DNA of 64,000 nucleotides from Microbacterium proteolyticum. GTDB taxonomy: Bacteria > Actinomycetota > Actinomycetes > Actinomycetales > Microbacteriaceae. A model generated the notes under the pieces. The model ran no database searches. It was not told where the DNA came from and saw only the letters and a program-made list of their open reading frames with translations. Shown here in pieces: positions 34,509 to 42,908 of this stretch (positions are counted from its first letter, which is position 1; the number at the start of each line of letters is the position of its first letter). Where the stretch lies: contig NZ_CP121274.1 in the NCBI RefSeq assembly GCF_029639405.1, positions 124,001-188,000 of the forward strand, in the 5' to 3' direction. Both the position numbers and the translations under genes were made by a program.

Positions 34509-35728
34509 CCGATCTGCTCACCGTCGAAGAGCACCGCGCGCGCGTCCTCGCCGCCGTGGAGCCTCTGCCCGTCGAGACCGTCTCGCTCGCCGAGGCTGCG
34601 GGCCGCACGCTCGCCGCGGACGTGCACGCCCGCCACGACCTCCCCGGCGACGACAACTCCTCGATGGACGGGTTCGCCGTGCGTTTCGCCGACGTCGAGG
34701 GCGCGGATGCCGATTCCCCCGTGTCACTGCGAGTGGTCGCCGACCTGCCGGCGGGATCCGACGACGATCCGGCGTTCGGCCCGGGCGAAGCGGTGCGGAT
34801 CATGACGGGTGCGCCCGTACCCACCGGCGCCGACGCCATCGTCCCGTTCGAGGACACCACGGGCGGCCTCGCCGACTCGCTCGGCACCGTCGAGGTACGG
34901 CGTGCGCCCGCCGCCGCGGGGGCGTTCATCCGCCGCCGCGGAGGCGACGTGCGCACGGGCGACGTCGTGCTGGCGGCGGGCGAGCGGCTGGGACCGTACG
35001 CGCTCGCGGCCGTCGCGGCCGCGGGTGTCGACCGCGTCGAGGTGCGCCGCCGGCCGCGGGTCGCCGTGGTGTCGACGGGAAGCGAGCTCGTGCCGCCGGG
35101 ACTCGCTCCGGGCCGCGGTCAGACGCCCGACTCGAACTCCACCCTCTTGGCCTCCCTCGTCGCGAACGCCGACGCCGAGGTCGTCCTCGTCGCGCACGTC
35201 ACCGACGAGGCCGGCACGGTCGACGGTGTCCTCGCGCGCGAGGACGGTGTCGACGTCGTCATCTTCACGGGCGGTGTGAGCGCGGGGGCGTACGAACCGG
35301 TGCGGCAGGCCCTCTCCGAGAGGATCGCCTTCGTGAAGGTCGCGATGCAGCCCGGCAAGCCGCAGGCGTTCGGCGTGCTCGACGACGGCCGCCTCGTGTT
35401 CGGGCTGCCCGGCAACCCCGTGAGCGTCGCGGTGTCGTTCGAGGTGTTCGTGCGCCCCGCCCTCCTCGCCCTGCAGGGCCGCGCGACCATCGACCGCCGT
35501 CGCGCCCGGCTCACCGCGTCCGAACCGTGGAAGACCCCGCCCGGTCGCCGCCAGTACCTCCCCGCCGCGATCGACCTCGTCGCCGGCACTGTTCGCCCCG
35601 CCACCGCGGGCGGCTCCGGCTCGCACCTCGCGGCGTCCCTCGCGCGCGCCGAGGCGTTCGCGATCGTCCCCGCCGAGGTGTCCGCCGTCGCCGTCGGCGA
35701 TCCCGTCGATGTCATGCTGATTCCATGA
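34505..35728 (+). CDS. moeA: Molybdopterin molybdenumtransferase
   Basis: 407 residues from GTG 34505. MoeA inserts molybdenum into adenylated molybdopterin. Conserved parts: NSSMDGFAV near residue 55, [17 protein letters not shown], the MPT-binding STGSEL, then [24 protein letters not shown] and GLPGNPVSV. The C-terminal beta domain ends DPVDVMLIP. Third gene of the operon, coupled on both sides by GTGA and ATGA overlaps. Confidence 0.97.
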   Translation: MTDLLTVEEHRARVLAAVEPLPVETVSLAEAAGRTLAADVHARHDLPGDDNSSMDGFAVRFADVEGADADSPVSLRVVADLPAGSDDDPAFGPGEAVRIMTGAPVPTGADAIVPFEDTTGGLADSLGTVEVRRAPAAAGAFIRRRGGDVRTGDVVLAAGERLGPYALAAVAAAGVDRVEVRRRPRVAVVSTGSELVPPGLAPGRGQTPDSNSTLLASLVANADAEVVLVAHVTDEAGTVDGVLAREDGVDVVIFTGGVSAGAYEPVRQALSERIAFVKVAMQPGKPQAFGVLDDGRLVFGLPGNPVSVAVSFEVFVRPALLALQGRATIDRRRARLTASEPWKTPPGRRQYLPAAIDLVAGTVRPATAGGSGSHLAASLARAEAFAIVPAEVSAVAVGDPVDVMLIP

Positions 35729-36204
35729 CCTTCACCCACCTGGATGCCGCGGGCCACGCCCGCATGGTCGACGTCACCGCCAAGCAGCCCACCGTCCGCA
35801 CCGCCACGGCGCGCGGGTTCGTCCGGTGCGCGCCCGAGGTGGTCGCCGCCCTCCGCGACGGGACGGCACCGAAGGGCGATGTGCTGGCCGTGGCGCGGAT
35901 CTCCGGCATCCAGGCCGCGAAGTCGACGCCGACGCTCCTGCCCCTCGCGCACGTGATCGGCGTGCACCGCGCCTCGGTCGACCTGGAGATCGTCGACGAC
36001 GGTGTCGAGATCGAGGCCACCGTCGGCACCGCCGACCGCACCGGAGTCGAGATGGAGGCGCTCACGAGCGTCTCGGTCGCCGCCCTCGCCATCGTCGACA
36101 TGGTGAAGGGTCTCGACAAGGGCACGTTCATCGAGAACGTGCGCATCGTCGCCAAGACCGGCGGCAAGTCCGGCGACTGGCATCGTCCCGGGGAGCCCGC
36201 GTGA
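35725..36204 (+). CDS. moaC: Cyclic pyranopterin monophosphate synthase
   Basis: 159 residues. MoaC converts the MoaA product to cyclic pyranopterin monophosphate. Family blocks seen: [64 protein letters not shown] and the active-site KGLDKG. Length is normal for the family. ATG 35725 overlaps the moeA stop. Confidence 0.97.
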   Translation: MTFTHLDAAGHARMVDVTAKQPTVRTATARGFVRCAPEVVAALRDGTAPKGDVLAVARISGIQAAKSTPTLLPLAHVIGVHRASVDLEIVDDGVEIEATVGTADRTGVEMEALTSVSVAALAIVDMVKGLDKGTFIENVRIVAKTGGKSGDWHRPGEPA

Positions 36205-36437
36205 GCGTGCGGGTGCGCTACTTCGCCGCCGCGGCGGAGGCTGCGGGAACGGATGCCGAGGACCGCGGGGAATCCTCGCTCGCGGCGCTGCGCGCGGCGG
36301 TGCTCGCCGCCCACCCCGCGCTCGTCGGCATCCTGGACCGCTGCGCCGTGATCGTCGACGGCGAGCGCCGCGACGACGACGCGCCCCTCGCCGGGGTCGC
36401 GCACGTCGACGTTCTGCCGCCGTTCGCCGGCGGGTGA
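36201..36437 (+). CDS. moaD: Molybdopterin synthase small subunit, sulfur carrier
   Basis: 78 residues from GTG 36201. A ubiquitin-like sulfur carrier whose C-terminal Gly-Gly (LPPFAGG) becomes a thiocarboxylate and feeds Moa[15 protein letters not shown] and the central helix [17 protein letters not shown] are typical. Its start overlaps the moaC stop (GTGA). Its partner moaE is not adjacent but lies on the opposite strand at 37260-37688. Confidence 0.94.
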   Translation: MSVRVRYFAAAAEAAGTDAEDRGESSLAALRAAVLAAHPALVGILDRCAVIVDGERRDDDAPLAGVAHVDVLPPFAGG

Positions 36438-36511
36438 CACCCCGGGTGGCCGTGCTCACGCGTCACCCGATGTTCAGCCCGTGCCGCATGCATCAGCCGT
36501 AGCCTGCTGCC

Positions 36512-37231
36512 ATGGGGAGGATCCTCTTTCGACCGGCCGTCGATCCGCGTAGGCAGGTGAGCGCGGCCGCATTCCTGCTCGGCTCGGCTGCTCTGCAGTA
36601 CATCGCCGCAGCCGAACGATGGTTGGTCGCCCTGACGACGTGGACGCGCCGGGATCGCTGGATCGAAGACCATCTCTTCGACTACTCCTACCCCGCCGAC
36701 CCGTGGGAGAACATCGGGGCAGCCGCGCAGTGGTTCGGGGCGGGCTACCTTCTGCTGGCCGCGGGCGTGCTCGTACTCGTCGGCCGAGGGCACGGCCCCG
36801 CACACGGCCTCTCGAGGATGGCCGCGGTGTCAACGGCAGTGGGCCTCGGCCTCACCGGTGTGCACGCGCTCGCTTCCGGTGTCCTCGGGGCGCCCACGTT
36901 CCTCCAGTGGCCGATCATCCTCTTCAGTGTCGTCGCCTTCGCGGGTCTCATCGTCCTCGTCGCGGTGAGCATCCGGTCGGCGCCGGCGACCGCGCTCACC
37001 TTCGCGCTGCTGTTGATGACCACCGTGCCGGGATACTTCTTCGCCTGCTTCGTGATCGCCCCGGCCGTCGTCGGCAGCTCCTCCTACGACACCACACCGC
37101 ACACCGAGACGGTCATCGCCGTGGCCACAGCCGCCGCCGCAGCCGTCCTTCTGATCGCCTCGGCGGTCTCGGCACTCCGCCGGACGATCGCCCGACGCCC
37201 GACCGGCGGGGCCCGCCTCGCGGAGGTATGA
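36512..37231 (+). CDS. Hypothetical integral membrane protein
   Basis: 239 residues with about six membrane helices (for example ASGVLGAPTFLQWPIILFSV and TALTFALLLMTTVPGYFFA). A soluble loop of about 40 residues with several Trp (WLVALTTWTRRDRWIEDHLF) follows the first helix, and the tail is basic. The overall plan resembles DUF998-type membrane proteins, but I cannot assign it firmly. It sits between moaD and moaE without overlap and has no evident Moco role. Confidence 0.7.
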   Translation: MGRILFRPAVDPRRQVSAAAFLLGSAALQYIAAAERWLVALTTWTRRDRWIEDHLFDYSYPADPWENIGAAAQWFGAGYLLLAAGVLVLVGRGHGPAHGLSRMAAVSTAVGLGLTGVHALASGVLGAPTFLQWPIILFSVVAFAGLIVLVAVSIRSAPATALTFALLLMTTVPGYFFACFVIAPAVVGSSSYDTTPHTETVIAVATAAAAAVLLIASAVSALRRTIARRPTGGARLAEV

Positions 37232-37259
37232 CGCGCGGGCTCAGCCTCGCCGCTCGCCG

Positions 37260-37688
37260 CTACCCGCCGAGCCCCTTCCACGCCGTCGTGCCGTCGGCCT
37301 CGACCTGGCGCTTCCACACGGGGAGGTCGGTCTTGATCGTCTCGATGACGGTGCGGCACACCTCGAACGCCGCCGCGCGGTGACCCGAGGCCACCGCGAT
37401 GATGACGGCGGCATCGCCCACGCCGAGCCGGCCGACGCGGTGACTCACGGCCACGATCGCGTCGGTGCCCGCGGCGGCCTCCTCGGCGATGCGGTGAAGC
37501 GCGGCGGGCGCGTCGGGGTGCGCGCTGTACTCCAGCGCGACGACGGCATCCGTGGCATCCGGGTCGGTGTTGCGGACGCGCCCGACGAACGTCGTGACGG
37601 CCCCCGAGGCGTCGTCCTCGACGGCGCGCAGGTGCACGTCGAGATCGAGCGGTTCCTCGGACAGCTGGGCGATGCGGACGGCGCTCAT
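37260..37688 (-). CDS. moaE: Molybdopterin synthase large (catalytic) subunit
   Basis: 142 residues. MoaE transfers sulfur from MoaD to cyclic pyranopterin monophosphate to make molybdopterin. Family blocks: ASGAVTTFVGRVRNTD, VVALEYSAHP, GRLGVGDAAVIIAVASGHR, and the catalytic-Lys segment IETIKTDLPVWKRQ. Its ATG overlaps the stop of mog, so the two form a small operon opposite to moaA-moaD. Confidence 0.96.
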   Translation of the reverse strand: MSAVRIAQLSEEPLDLDVHLRAVEDDASGAVTTFVGRVRNTDPDATDAVVALEYSAHPDAPAALHRIAEEAAAGTDAIVAVSHRVGRLGVGDAAVIIAVASGHRAAAFEVCRTVIETIKTDLPVWKRQVEADGTTAWKGLGG

Positions 37689-38167
37689 GAGTGGTCTCCT
37701 CCGGAGAGTTGATCGAGGACGTGCGGGGCCAGCTCGGCGAGAACCGCGATCCCGGATGCCACGGCGCGCGTGGAGCCCGGGAGGTTGACGACGAGGGTCG
37801 CGGGGTCGACGATCCCGGCGAGGCCGCGCGAGATCACCGCGAGCGGGGTGTCGGCGAGGCCACGGCGCCGGAGCTCCTCGGCGATGCCGGGGAGTTCCCG
37901 ATCGAGGACGCGCGCGGTGCCCTCGGGGGTGCGGTCGGTGGGCGCGATGCCGGTGCCGCCGGTGGTGACGACGAGTGCGGCGCCCGTCGCGACCGCTCCG
38001 CGCACGGCGGCCTCGACGTTGTCGGCGCCGTCGGGCACGACGACGGGGTCGTCGCAGTCGAACCCCGCCTCCCGCAGCAGCGACACCGCCAGCGGTCCGC
38101 CGCGATCCTCGCGGAGCCCGGCGGCGGAGCGGTCGGAAACGGTGATCACGCGGGCGGTGTACGGCAC
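37685..38167 (-). CDS. mog: Molybdopterin adenylyltransferase (MogA/MoaB type)
   Basis: 160 residues. It adenylates molybdopterin before MoeA inserts the metal. MPT-binding motifs are intact: VITVSDRSAAG, VVVPDGADNVEAAV, TTGGTGIAPTDRTPEGT and VVNLPGSTRA. Whether the MoaB or Mog name is better cannot be told from sequence alone. It is followed directly by moaE. The next gene leftward of its start is on the same strand but 9 bases apart. Confidence 0.92.
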   Translation of the reverse strand: MPYTARVITVSDRSAAGLREDRGGPLAVSLLREAGFDCDDPVVVPDGADNVEAAVRGAVATGAALVVTTGGTGIAPTDRTPEGTARVLDRELPGIAEELRRRGLADTPLAVISRGLAGIVDPATLVVNLPGSTRAVASGIAVLAELAPHVLDQLSGGDHS

Positions 38168-38176
38168 CGTCCCAGC

Positions 38177-39799
38177 CTAGGCGCGCGTGTCGGCCGCGGA
38201 CGGGATCGTCTCGACCTCGGGGACCTCCGGCGGGATGCGCCCGGCCTTCGCCTTCGGCTCCGGATCGTCACGCTGCACCGACTCGGCGGCCGCGGTGATG
38301 CGCCGCGCCATGCCGCTGAAGATGAGCCCGTGGAACGGCAGCACCGACAGCCAGTACAGGCGCCCCGCGAGACCCGTGGGGAAGAAGAGTGCGCGCTGGT
38401 CGAACCGCGCCCCCTCGCCCTCGGGGCTCGCGCGCAGCTCGAGCCACGCACCGCCCGGGACCTTCATCTCGGCGCGGAGGCGCAGCAGGTGGCCGGGCTC
38501 GATCGCCTCGACGCGCCAGAAGTCGAGCGCGTCGCCGACGGTGACGACACTACGGCTCCGGCGCCCGCGCGCGAGTCCGACGCCGCCCACGAGGCGGTCC
38601 ATCCACCCGCGGATCGCCCACAGGAGCGGGGAGGAGTACCACCCGTTCTCGCCGCCGATGCCCTCGATGACCGACCACAGCTGCGCGGGGCTCGCGCTCG
38701 TGCGCATGGTGCGCTCGTCGGTGTACACGAGGCGCCCCGCCCATTCGGGGTCGCTGGGGAGCGGGTCACTGGGGGCGCCGGAGACCTCGGAGTCCTGCCA
38801 GCTGGTCTCGATCGCGTCGTCGTTCACGCGGCCGAGCGCGCGCCGGACGGCCTCGCGGTACGGCATCAACCCGCCCTCGGGGCGTGGCACGAGGTCGTCG
38901 ACCGAGCGGTCCTTCACGACGCAGTCGTTCTGCAGCGACTCCACGAGCGGGCGCGCGATCGACTTGGGGATGGGGGTCACGAGGTTCACCCAGTGCGACG
39001 CCAGGCGCGGCGTGAGGACGGGCAGCGACGCGATGGCGCGCTGGTGCAGCCCCGCTTCGAGGGCGTAGCCGTTCATCATCTGCCCGTAGCGCAGCACGTC
39101 GGGTCCGCCGATGTCGACGGCGCGGTTGACGTTGGGGGCCACGCGCGCGGCGCCGAGCAGGTAGTGCAGCACGTCGCGCACGGCGATCGGCTGGATGCGG
39201 TTGCGCACCCACTTCGGCGCCGGCATGTAGGGCAGGACGTCGGTGAGGTGCCGCACCATCTCGAACGACGCCGACCCCGAACCGATCACGACGCCGGCCT
39301 GCAGCACGAGCGCGGGCACGCCGCTGGCGAGCAGGATCTCGCCCACCTCGACGCGCGAGCGCAGGTGCGCCGACAGCGGCGCGTCGTCGGGGTGGAGTCC
39401 GCCCAGGTAGACGATGCGGGAGACGGATGCCGCCGCGGCGGCGTCGGCGACGGTGCGGGCCGCGCGACGGTCGGTGTCCTCGAAGTCGCGCCCGCCGCCC
39501 ATCGAGTGGATGAGGTAGTAGAGCACGTCGACGCCGTCGACGGCATGGGCGACTGCCGCCGCGTCGGTCGCGTCGCCCTCGACCGTTTCGACGTCGTGGC
39601 CCCAGGGGAACGCCTCGACGCGCCGGGCGTCGCGGGCGAGCACCCGCACCCGATATCCGGCCGAGAGGAGGCGGGGCACGAGACGCCCGCCGAGATAGCC
39701 GGTCGCGCCGAGGACGAGCGCGCGCGGCGCGGACCCGTCGGGGCGGGGGTGCGCGACGAGGGCGGGTTCACGACCGGTGGGGGCGGACAGCTCGCTCAT
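38177..39799 (-). CDS. SDR-family NAD(P)-binding protein with C-terminal DUF2867 domain
   Basis: 540 residues. The N-terminal Rossmann domain has GATGYLGGR near residue 35 and is an atypical short-chain dehydrogenase (NmrA/complex I 39-kDa-like); YLIHSMGGG replaces the usual catalytic Tyr region. From about residue 350 on lies a DUF2867 (polyketide cyclase-like) domain, with GIGGENGWYSSPLLWAIRGW as its landmark and a hydrophobic end (GLAGRLYWLSVLPFHGLIF). The fusion is common in Actinobacteria; its substrate is unknown. It stops 9 bases before the mog start region and could be co-transcribed with mog-moaE. Confidence 0.85.
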   Translation of the reverse strand: MSELSAPTGREPALVAHPRPDGSAPRALVLGATGYLGGRLVPRLLSAGYRVRVLARDARRVEAFPWGHDVETVEGDATDAAAVAHAVDGVDVLYYLIHSMGGGRDFEDTDRRAARTVADAAAAASVSRIVYLGGLHPDDAPLSAHLRSRVEVGEILLASGVPALVLQAGVVIGSGSASFEMVRHLTDVLPYMPAPKWVRNRIQPIAVRDVLHYLLGAARVAPNVNRAVDIGGPDVLRYGQMMNGYALEAGLHQRAIASLPVLTPRLASHWVNLVTPIPKSIARPLVESLQNDCVVKDRSVDDLVPRPEGGLMPYREAVRRALGRVNDDAIETSWQDSEVSGAPSDPLPSDPEWAGRLVYTDERTMRTSASPAQLWSVIEGIGGENGWYSSPLLWAIRGWMDRLVGGVGLARGRRSRSVVTVGDALDFWRVEAIEPGHLLRLRAEMKVPGGAWLELRASPEGEGARFDQRALFFPTGLAGRLYWLSVLPFHGLIFSGMARRITAAAESVQRDDPEPKAKAGRIPPEVPEVETIPSAADTRA

Positions 39800-39860
39800 G
39801 CCGAAAAGGTACGCCCGGCCCCCGACATCCGAGGGGGCTTGACGTCGATAGTGTGAGTGC

Positions 39861-40499
39861 GTGGAGACCGCGTGGGTGCGTCGCGTGCTCGTCGTGGAAG
39901 ATCAGCCGGCGATGCGTGTCCTGCTGTGCGACATGCTCGCGCACCGCGGTTTCGAGGTCACCGGCGCGGCCGACGCCGCCGAGGCGACCGGCCTCTTCAC
40001 GGACACGGATCCCGATGTGCTGGTGACCGACATCGACCTCGGGTCGCGGCCCTCCGGCGTCGAACTGGCCACGATGCTCACCGGTCTCGCCCCGCACCTC
40101 GCCGTCGTCTTCCTCAGCAGCTTCCCGGGCGCGGTCGCGGGTGCCGGACGCCCCGGCCCGACCCGCGCGGTGTTCGTGTCCAAGCTCGACGTCAGTTCCG
40201 CCGACGTCGTGGTGGATGCCATCGAGGCGGCGCTGCGCACGACGACACCGCCCGCTCCCCCGGTGCCGCAGCGCGCCTCCCCGTTGGCCGGGCTCACCCG
40301 CCGGCAGGTCGAGGTGCTCGCCCTCGTCGCGCGCGGATGGTCGAACGAGCAGATCGCGCGCGAGCGGGACACGACGACGCGCGCGGTCGAGCGCGCGGTG
40401 AGCCGCATCTTCTCGCGGCTCGGCCTCGGCGCGGCGGGGACGAACCCGCGCGTCCGGGCGAGCGCGCTCTACCTCGCCGAGTTCGGCCCCGTCGGGTGA
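39861..40499 (+). CDS. LuxR-type response regulator
   Basis: 212 residues from GTG 39861. The receiver domain has acidic residues in VVEDQPAMR, acceptor D57 (VLVTDIDL) and the conserved Lys in FVSKLD. The C-terminal LuxR HTH is LTRRQVEVLALVARGWSNEQ, then ERAVSRIFSRLGLG. The linker is Pro-rich (TTTPPAPPVPQ). Its stop overlaps the next gene, a degenerate sensor protein, by GTGA, and two more genes follow closely, so it probably controls its own four-gene operon. Confidence 0.9.
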   Translation: METAWVRRVLVVEDQPAMRVLLCDMLAHRGFEVTGAADAAEATGLFTDTDPDVLVTDIDLGSRPSGVELATMLTGLAPHLAVVFLSSFPGAVAGAGRPGPTRAVFVSKLDVSSADVVVDAIEAALRTTTPPAPPVPQRASPLAGLTRRQVEVLALVARGWSNEQIARERDTTTRAVERAVSRIFSRLGLGAAGTNPRVRASALYLAEFGPVG

Positions 40500-42211
40500 G
40501 GACGCTGCTGCGGGCGGTGGACCGCGCGCTCTCCGGCAGCCGGTTCGTCACGCGCTGGACCTTCGTCGCGATCGCCGCGGTGTCGCTGACCGTCCTGGCG
40601 CCGCTCCCCGCGGGGCTGTCGCCCGCAGAACGTGCTCTGGTCGCGACGGTGACGGCGGCGATCTCCTGCGCCGTGTGGGTCGGGGTGGGGCTGGCCGAGC
40701 GCGCCCTCGGCCGCCCGCGCGCACGAGCGTCGCTCGTCGCCGGAGCGCTCGTCGCCACCGCCCTCGGACGCCCCCTCCTGCTGGATGCGGTCTCGCACGC
40801 CGCCGGACTCGCCGTGCTGCCCCCCGCAGATGCTCCGTTGCGGGCAGCCACGAATCTCCTGGTGTGGACGATCGCCCTGGTGGCGACCGCCGTGCTCGTC
40901 GACATCGTCCGCTCGACACGCGAGACCAATGCCCTGCTCGCCCAGGTCCTCGCGCAGTGGGACGACGGCGCTGCGCGCGTGCGCCACTACACCGCCGAGG
41001 CTAGGGCCGCGGTCGCGGCCGTCGCGGACACCCTCGAGACCGCGCGACTGGACACCGTCGCGGACGTCCGAGCCCTGGCATCCGCTCTCCGCACCCACGC
41101 GCGCGACCTCTCCGCGCGCGCCGACGCGGCGCCCACGACCCCGGTCGCCGGCGGGCTCGTGGATGACCGCCCGCGGGTGCGGACGCCGCTCCCCCTGCGC
41201 CTCCCGCCCATCGGGACGACAGCGCTGCTGTACGGGGTCGCCGTCCTCCCCTACGCCCTTCGCAGCGTCGCCCCGGCGGATCTCCTGCTCGGGGTGGTCG
41301 GGGCCCTCGCGTGCGGGTCGGCGGCCGACCTCGTCGCCCGGGTGCCCCCGCTCGCTCGACGCCCGCGTGCCCGGACCCTCGTCTTCGTCGCATCCGCCGT
41401 GCTCGTCGGGCAGGCGCTCACGGCCGTCGCGATGCTGCAGGGCGTCACGCTGCCGCTCGCGGCCGTACCCGCCCTGACCTACCCGGCGCTCGCCCTCGCG
41501 CTCGCCCTGGGTCGTGGCGGACTCCACCGCCTCCGGGTGGAACGCCGGCGGCTGTCGAGTGCGATCGCGGACCGGGGACGCGCCGACGACCTCGGCACGC
41601 GCCGGGTCCGGGCGGGCCTGCACCGCGCGGCCGACCTCGTGCACGCCGACGCCCAGGGCGCGGCGGTGCACTTCACGCTGCGGCATCCGGATGCCGGCCC
41701 CGCCGAGGTGGCCGGATTCCGCGCCGGGATGCTTCCGCTCGCGGCCGCCGTGCGGAGCGTGTTCGACACCCCCGCCCCGCGCGCGACCTCCCTCGGCCCC
41801 CTGCTCCGGACCTGGGGGGCGGCGATGCCCGTCGACGGGGAGGTCGCCGACGACGCGGCCGCCGCGCTGAACGCCGACCCCGCGCTCGCCGACGATGTCA
41901 TCGACGTCGTGGCCGAGGGGCTGCTCAACGCCGCCAAGCACGCGCGCGTGCGGACCGCGCGCGTCGAGGTACGTCTCACGGCGACGGCGGCCGGTCCGCG
42001 TCTGCGCGTGCGAGTGATCTCGCCGGGCACCCCCGTCGCGGGGGCGCGCCTGAGGCCGGGCTCGCGGGCCGACCGCCTGGGCGCCCGTCTGGCGGCGCGC
42101 GGCGGCGACGCGGAGCTCGAAGCGCTCTTCCTGGTCGCCCACGACCCGGCGCCAGCGGGTTCTGTCGTGTGGACCGAACATTCCGGTGGTCGGGTCGACC
42201 GCAGCGCGTAG
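40496..42211 (+). CDS. Membrane sensor protein with a degenerate histidine-kinase ATPase domain
   Basis: 571 residues from GTG 40496. Two membrane blocks (about residues 18-140 and 235-345) are separated by a coiled-coil-like region. The end carries a recognisable ATPase N-box (VAEGLLNAAKHARVRTARVE), but I see neither an H-box with a phospho-acceptor His nor the DxGxG motif; the matching place reads VISPGTPVAG. It is therefore likely a non-canonical or inactive kinase, perhaps acting by binding the regulator encoded just before it. Confidence 0.75.
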   Translation: MRTLLRAVDRALSGSRFVTRWTFVAIAAVSLTVLAPLPAGLSPAERALVATVTAAISCAVWVGVGLAERALGRPRARASLVAGALVATALGRPLLLDAVSHAAGLAVLPPADAPLRAATNLLVWTIALVATAVLVDIVRSTRETNALLAQVLAQWDDGAARVRHYTAEARAAVAAVADTLETARLDTVADVRALASALRTHARDLSARADAAPTTPVAGGLVDDRPRVRTPLPLRLPPIGTTALLYGVAVLPYALRSVAPADLLLGVVGALACGSAADLVARVPPLARRPRARTLVFVASAVLVGQALTAVAMLQGVTLPLAAVPALTYPALALALALGRGGLHRLRVERRRLSSAIADRGRADDLGTRRVRAGLHRAADLVHADAQGAAVHFTLRHPDAGPAEVAGFRAGMLPLAAAVRSVFDTPAPRATSLGPLLRTWGAAMPVDGEVADDAAAALNADPALADDVIDVVAEGLLNAAKHARVRTARVEVRLTATAAGPRLRVRVISPGTPVAGARLRPGSRADRLGARLAARGGDAELEALFLVAHDPAPAGSVVWTEHSGGRVDRSA

Positions 42212-42222
42212 CGTCGGCCCCG

Positions 42223-42900
42223 ATGTCCGAACTCTCCTCCCTCCTGCCCCTCGCGGTCGGCATGGCGATCTCGCCGCTGCCGATCGTCGCCGTCGTCGCG
42301 ATCCTGCTCTCGGCCCGCGGCCGCACCGCTGCGCCCGCGTACACGGGCGCGTTCCTCGCCGTGACCCTCGCGGTGGTGGCCGTGGGCGCGATCACGTCCG
42401 CCGGTGCGTCCTCCGCGTCCCACGGGAGCGGCGGCAAGATCGTCGTCCTGATCCTCACGGCGCTGCTCACGGTCGGCTTCGCCGCCTTCGCCCTCGTGAG
42501 CTGGCTCGGCCGCCCGAAGCCGGGGACCCCGCCCGCGACGCCCGGGTGGCTTTCCGCGGTGGATGCCATCACTCCGGCGCGCGCAGCCGGTCTCGGCCTG
42601 CTGATGGCGGCGACCAACAGCAAGAACATCCCCCTCGAGCTCAAGGGCGGCGCGGTCCTGGGGACGGCGCACCTTCCGATGGCGGCGACGGTGCTGCTGT
42701 GCGTCGCGCTCGCTGTGGCGGGATCGCTGACGCTCATCGTCCCCACGGTGCTCGCCGCGACCGGGCTGCCCGGCATCGTTGCGGCGCTGCGCCGCCTCAA
42801 GGACGAGATGATCGCCCACAATGCCGTCATCATGACCGTGCTCTTCGCGGTCCTGGCCTCCACCGAGGCCGCCCATCTGATCCGCCAGCTCACCGTGTGA
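42223..42900 (+). CDS. GAP/Sap-type integral membrane protein
   Basis: 225 residues with six membrane helices. The start LLPLAVGMAISPLPIVAVVA and the phrase GLLMAATNSKNIPLELKGG match the GAP (Sap, sulfolipid-addressing protein-like; DUF2910) family. Mycobacterial members help move glycolipids across the membrane; the role here is unknown. It follows the sensor gene by 11 bases and precedes the esterase gene by 8, so it is inside the same operon. Confidence 0.85.
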   Translation: MSELSSLLPLAVGMAISPLPIVAVVAILLSARGRTAAPAYTGAFLAVTLAVVAVGAITSAGASSASHGSGGKIVVLILTALLTVGFAAFALVSWLGRPKPGTPPATPGWLSAVDAITPARAAGLGLLMAATNSKNIPLELKGGAVLGTAHLPMAATVLLCVALAVAGSLTLIVPTVLAATGLPGIVAALRRLKDEMIAHNAVIMTVLFAVLASTEAAHLIRQLTV

Positions 42901-42908
42901 GGACCCCC

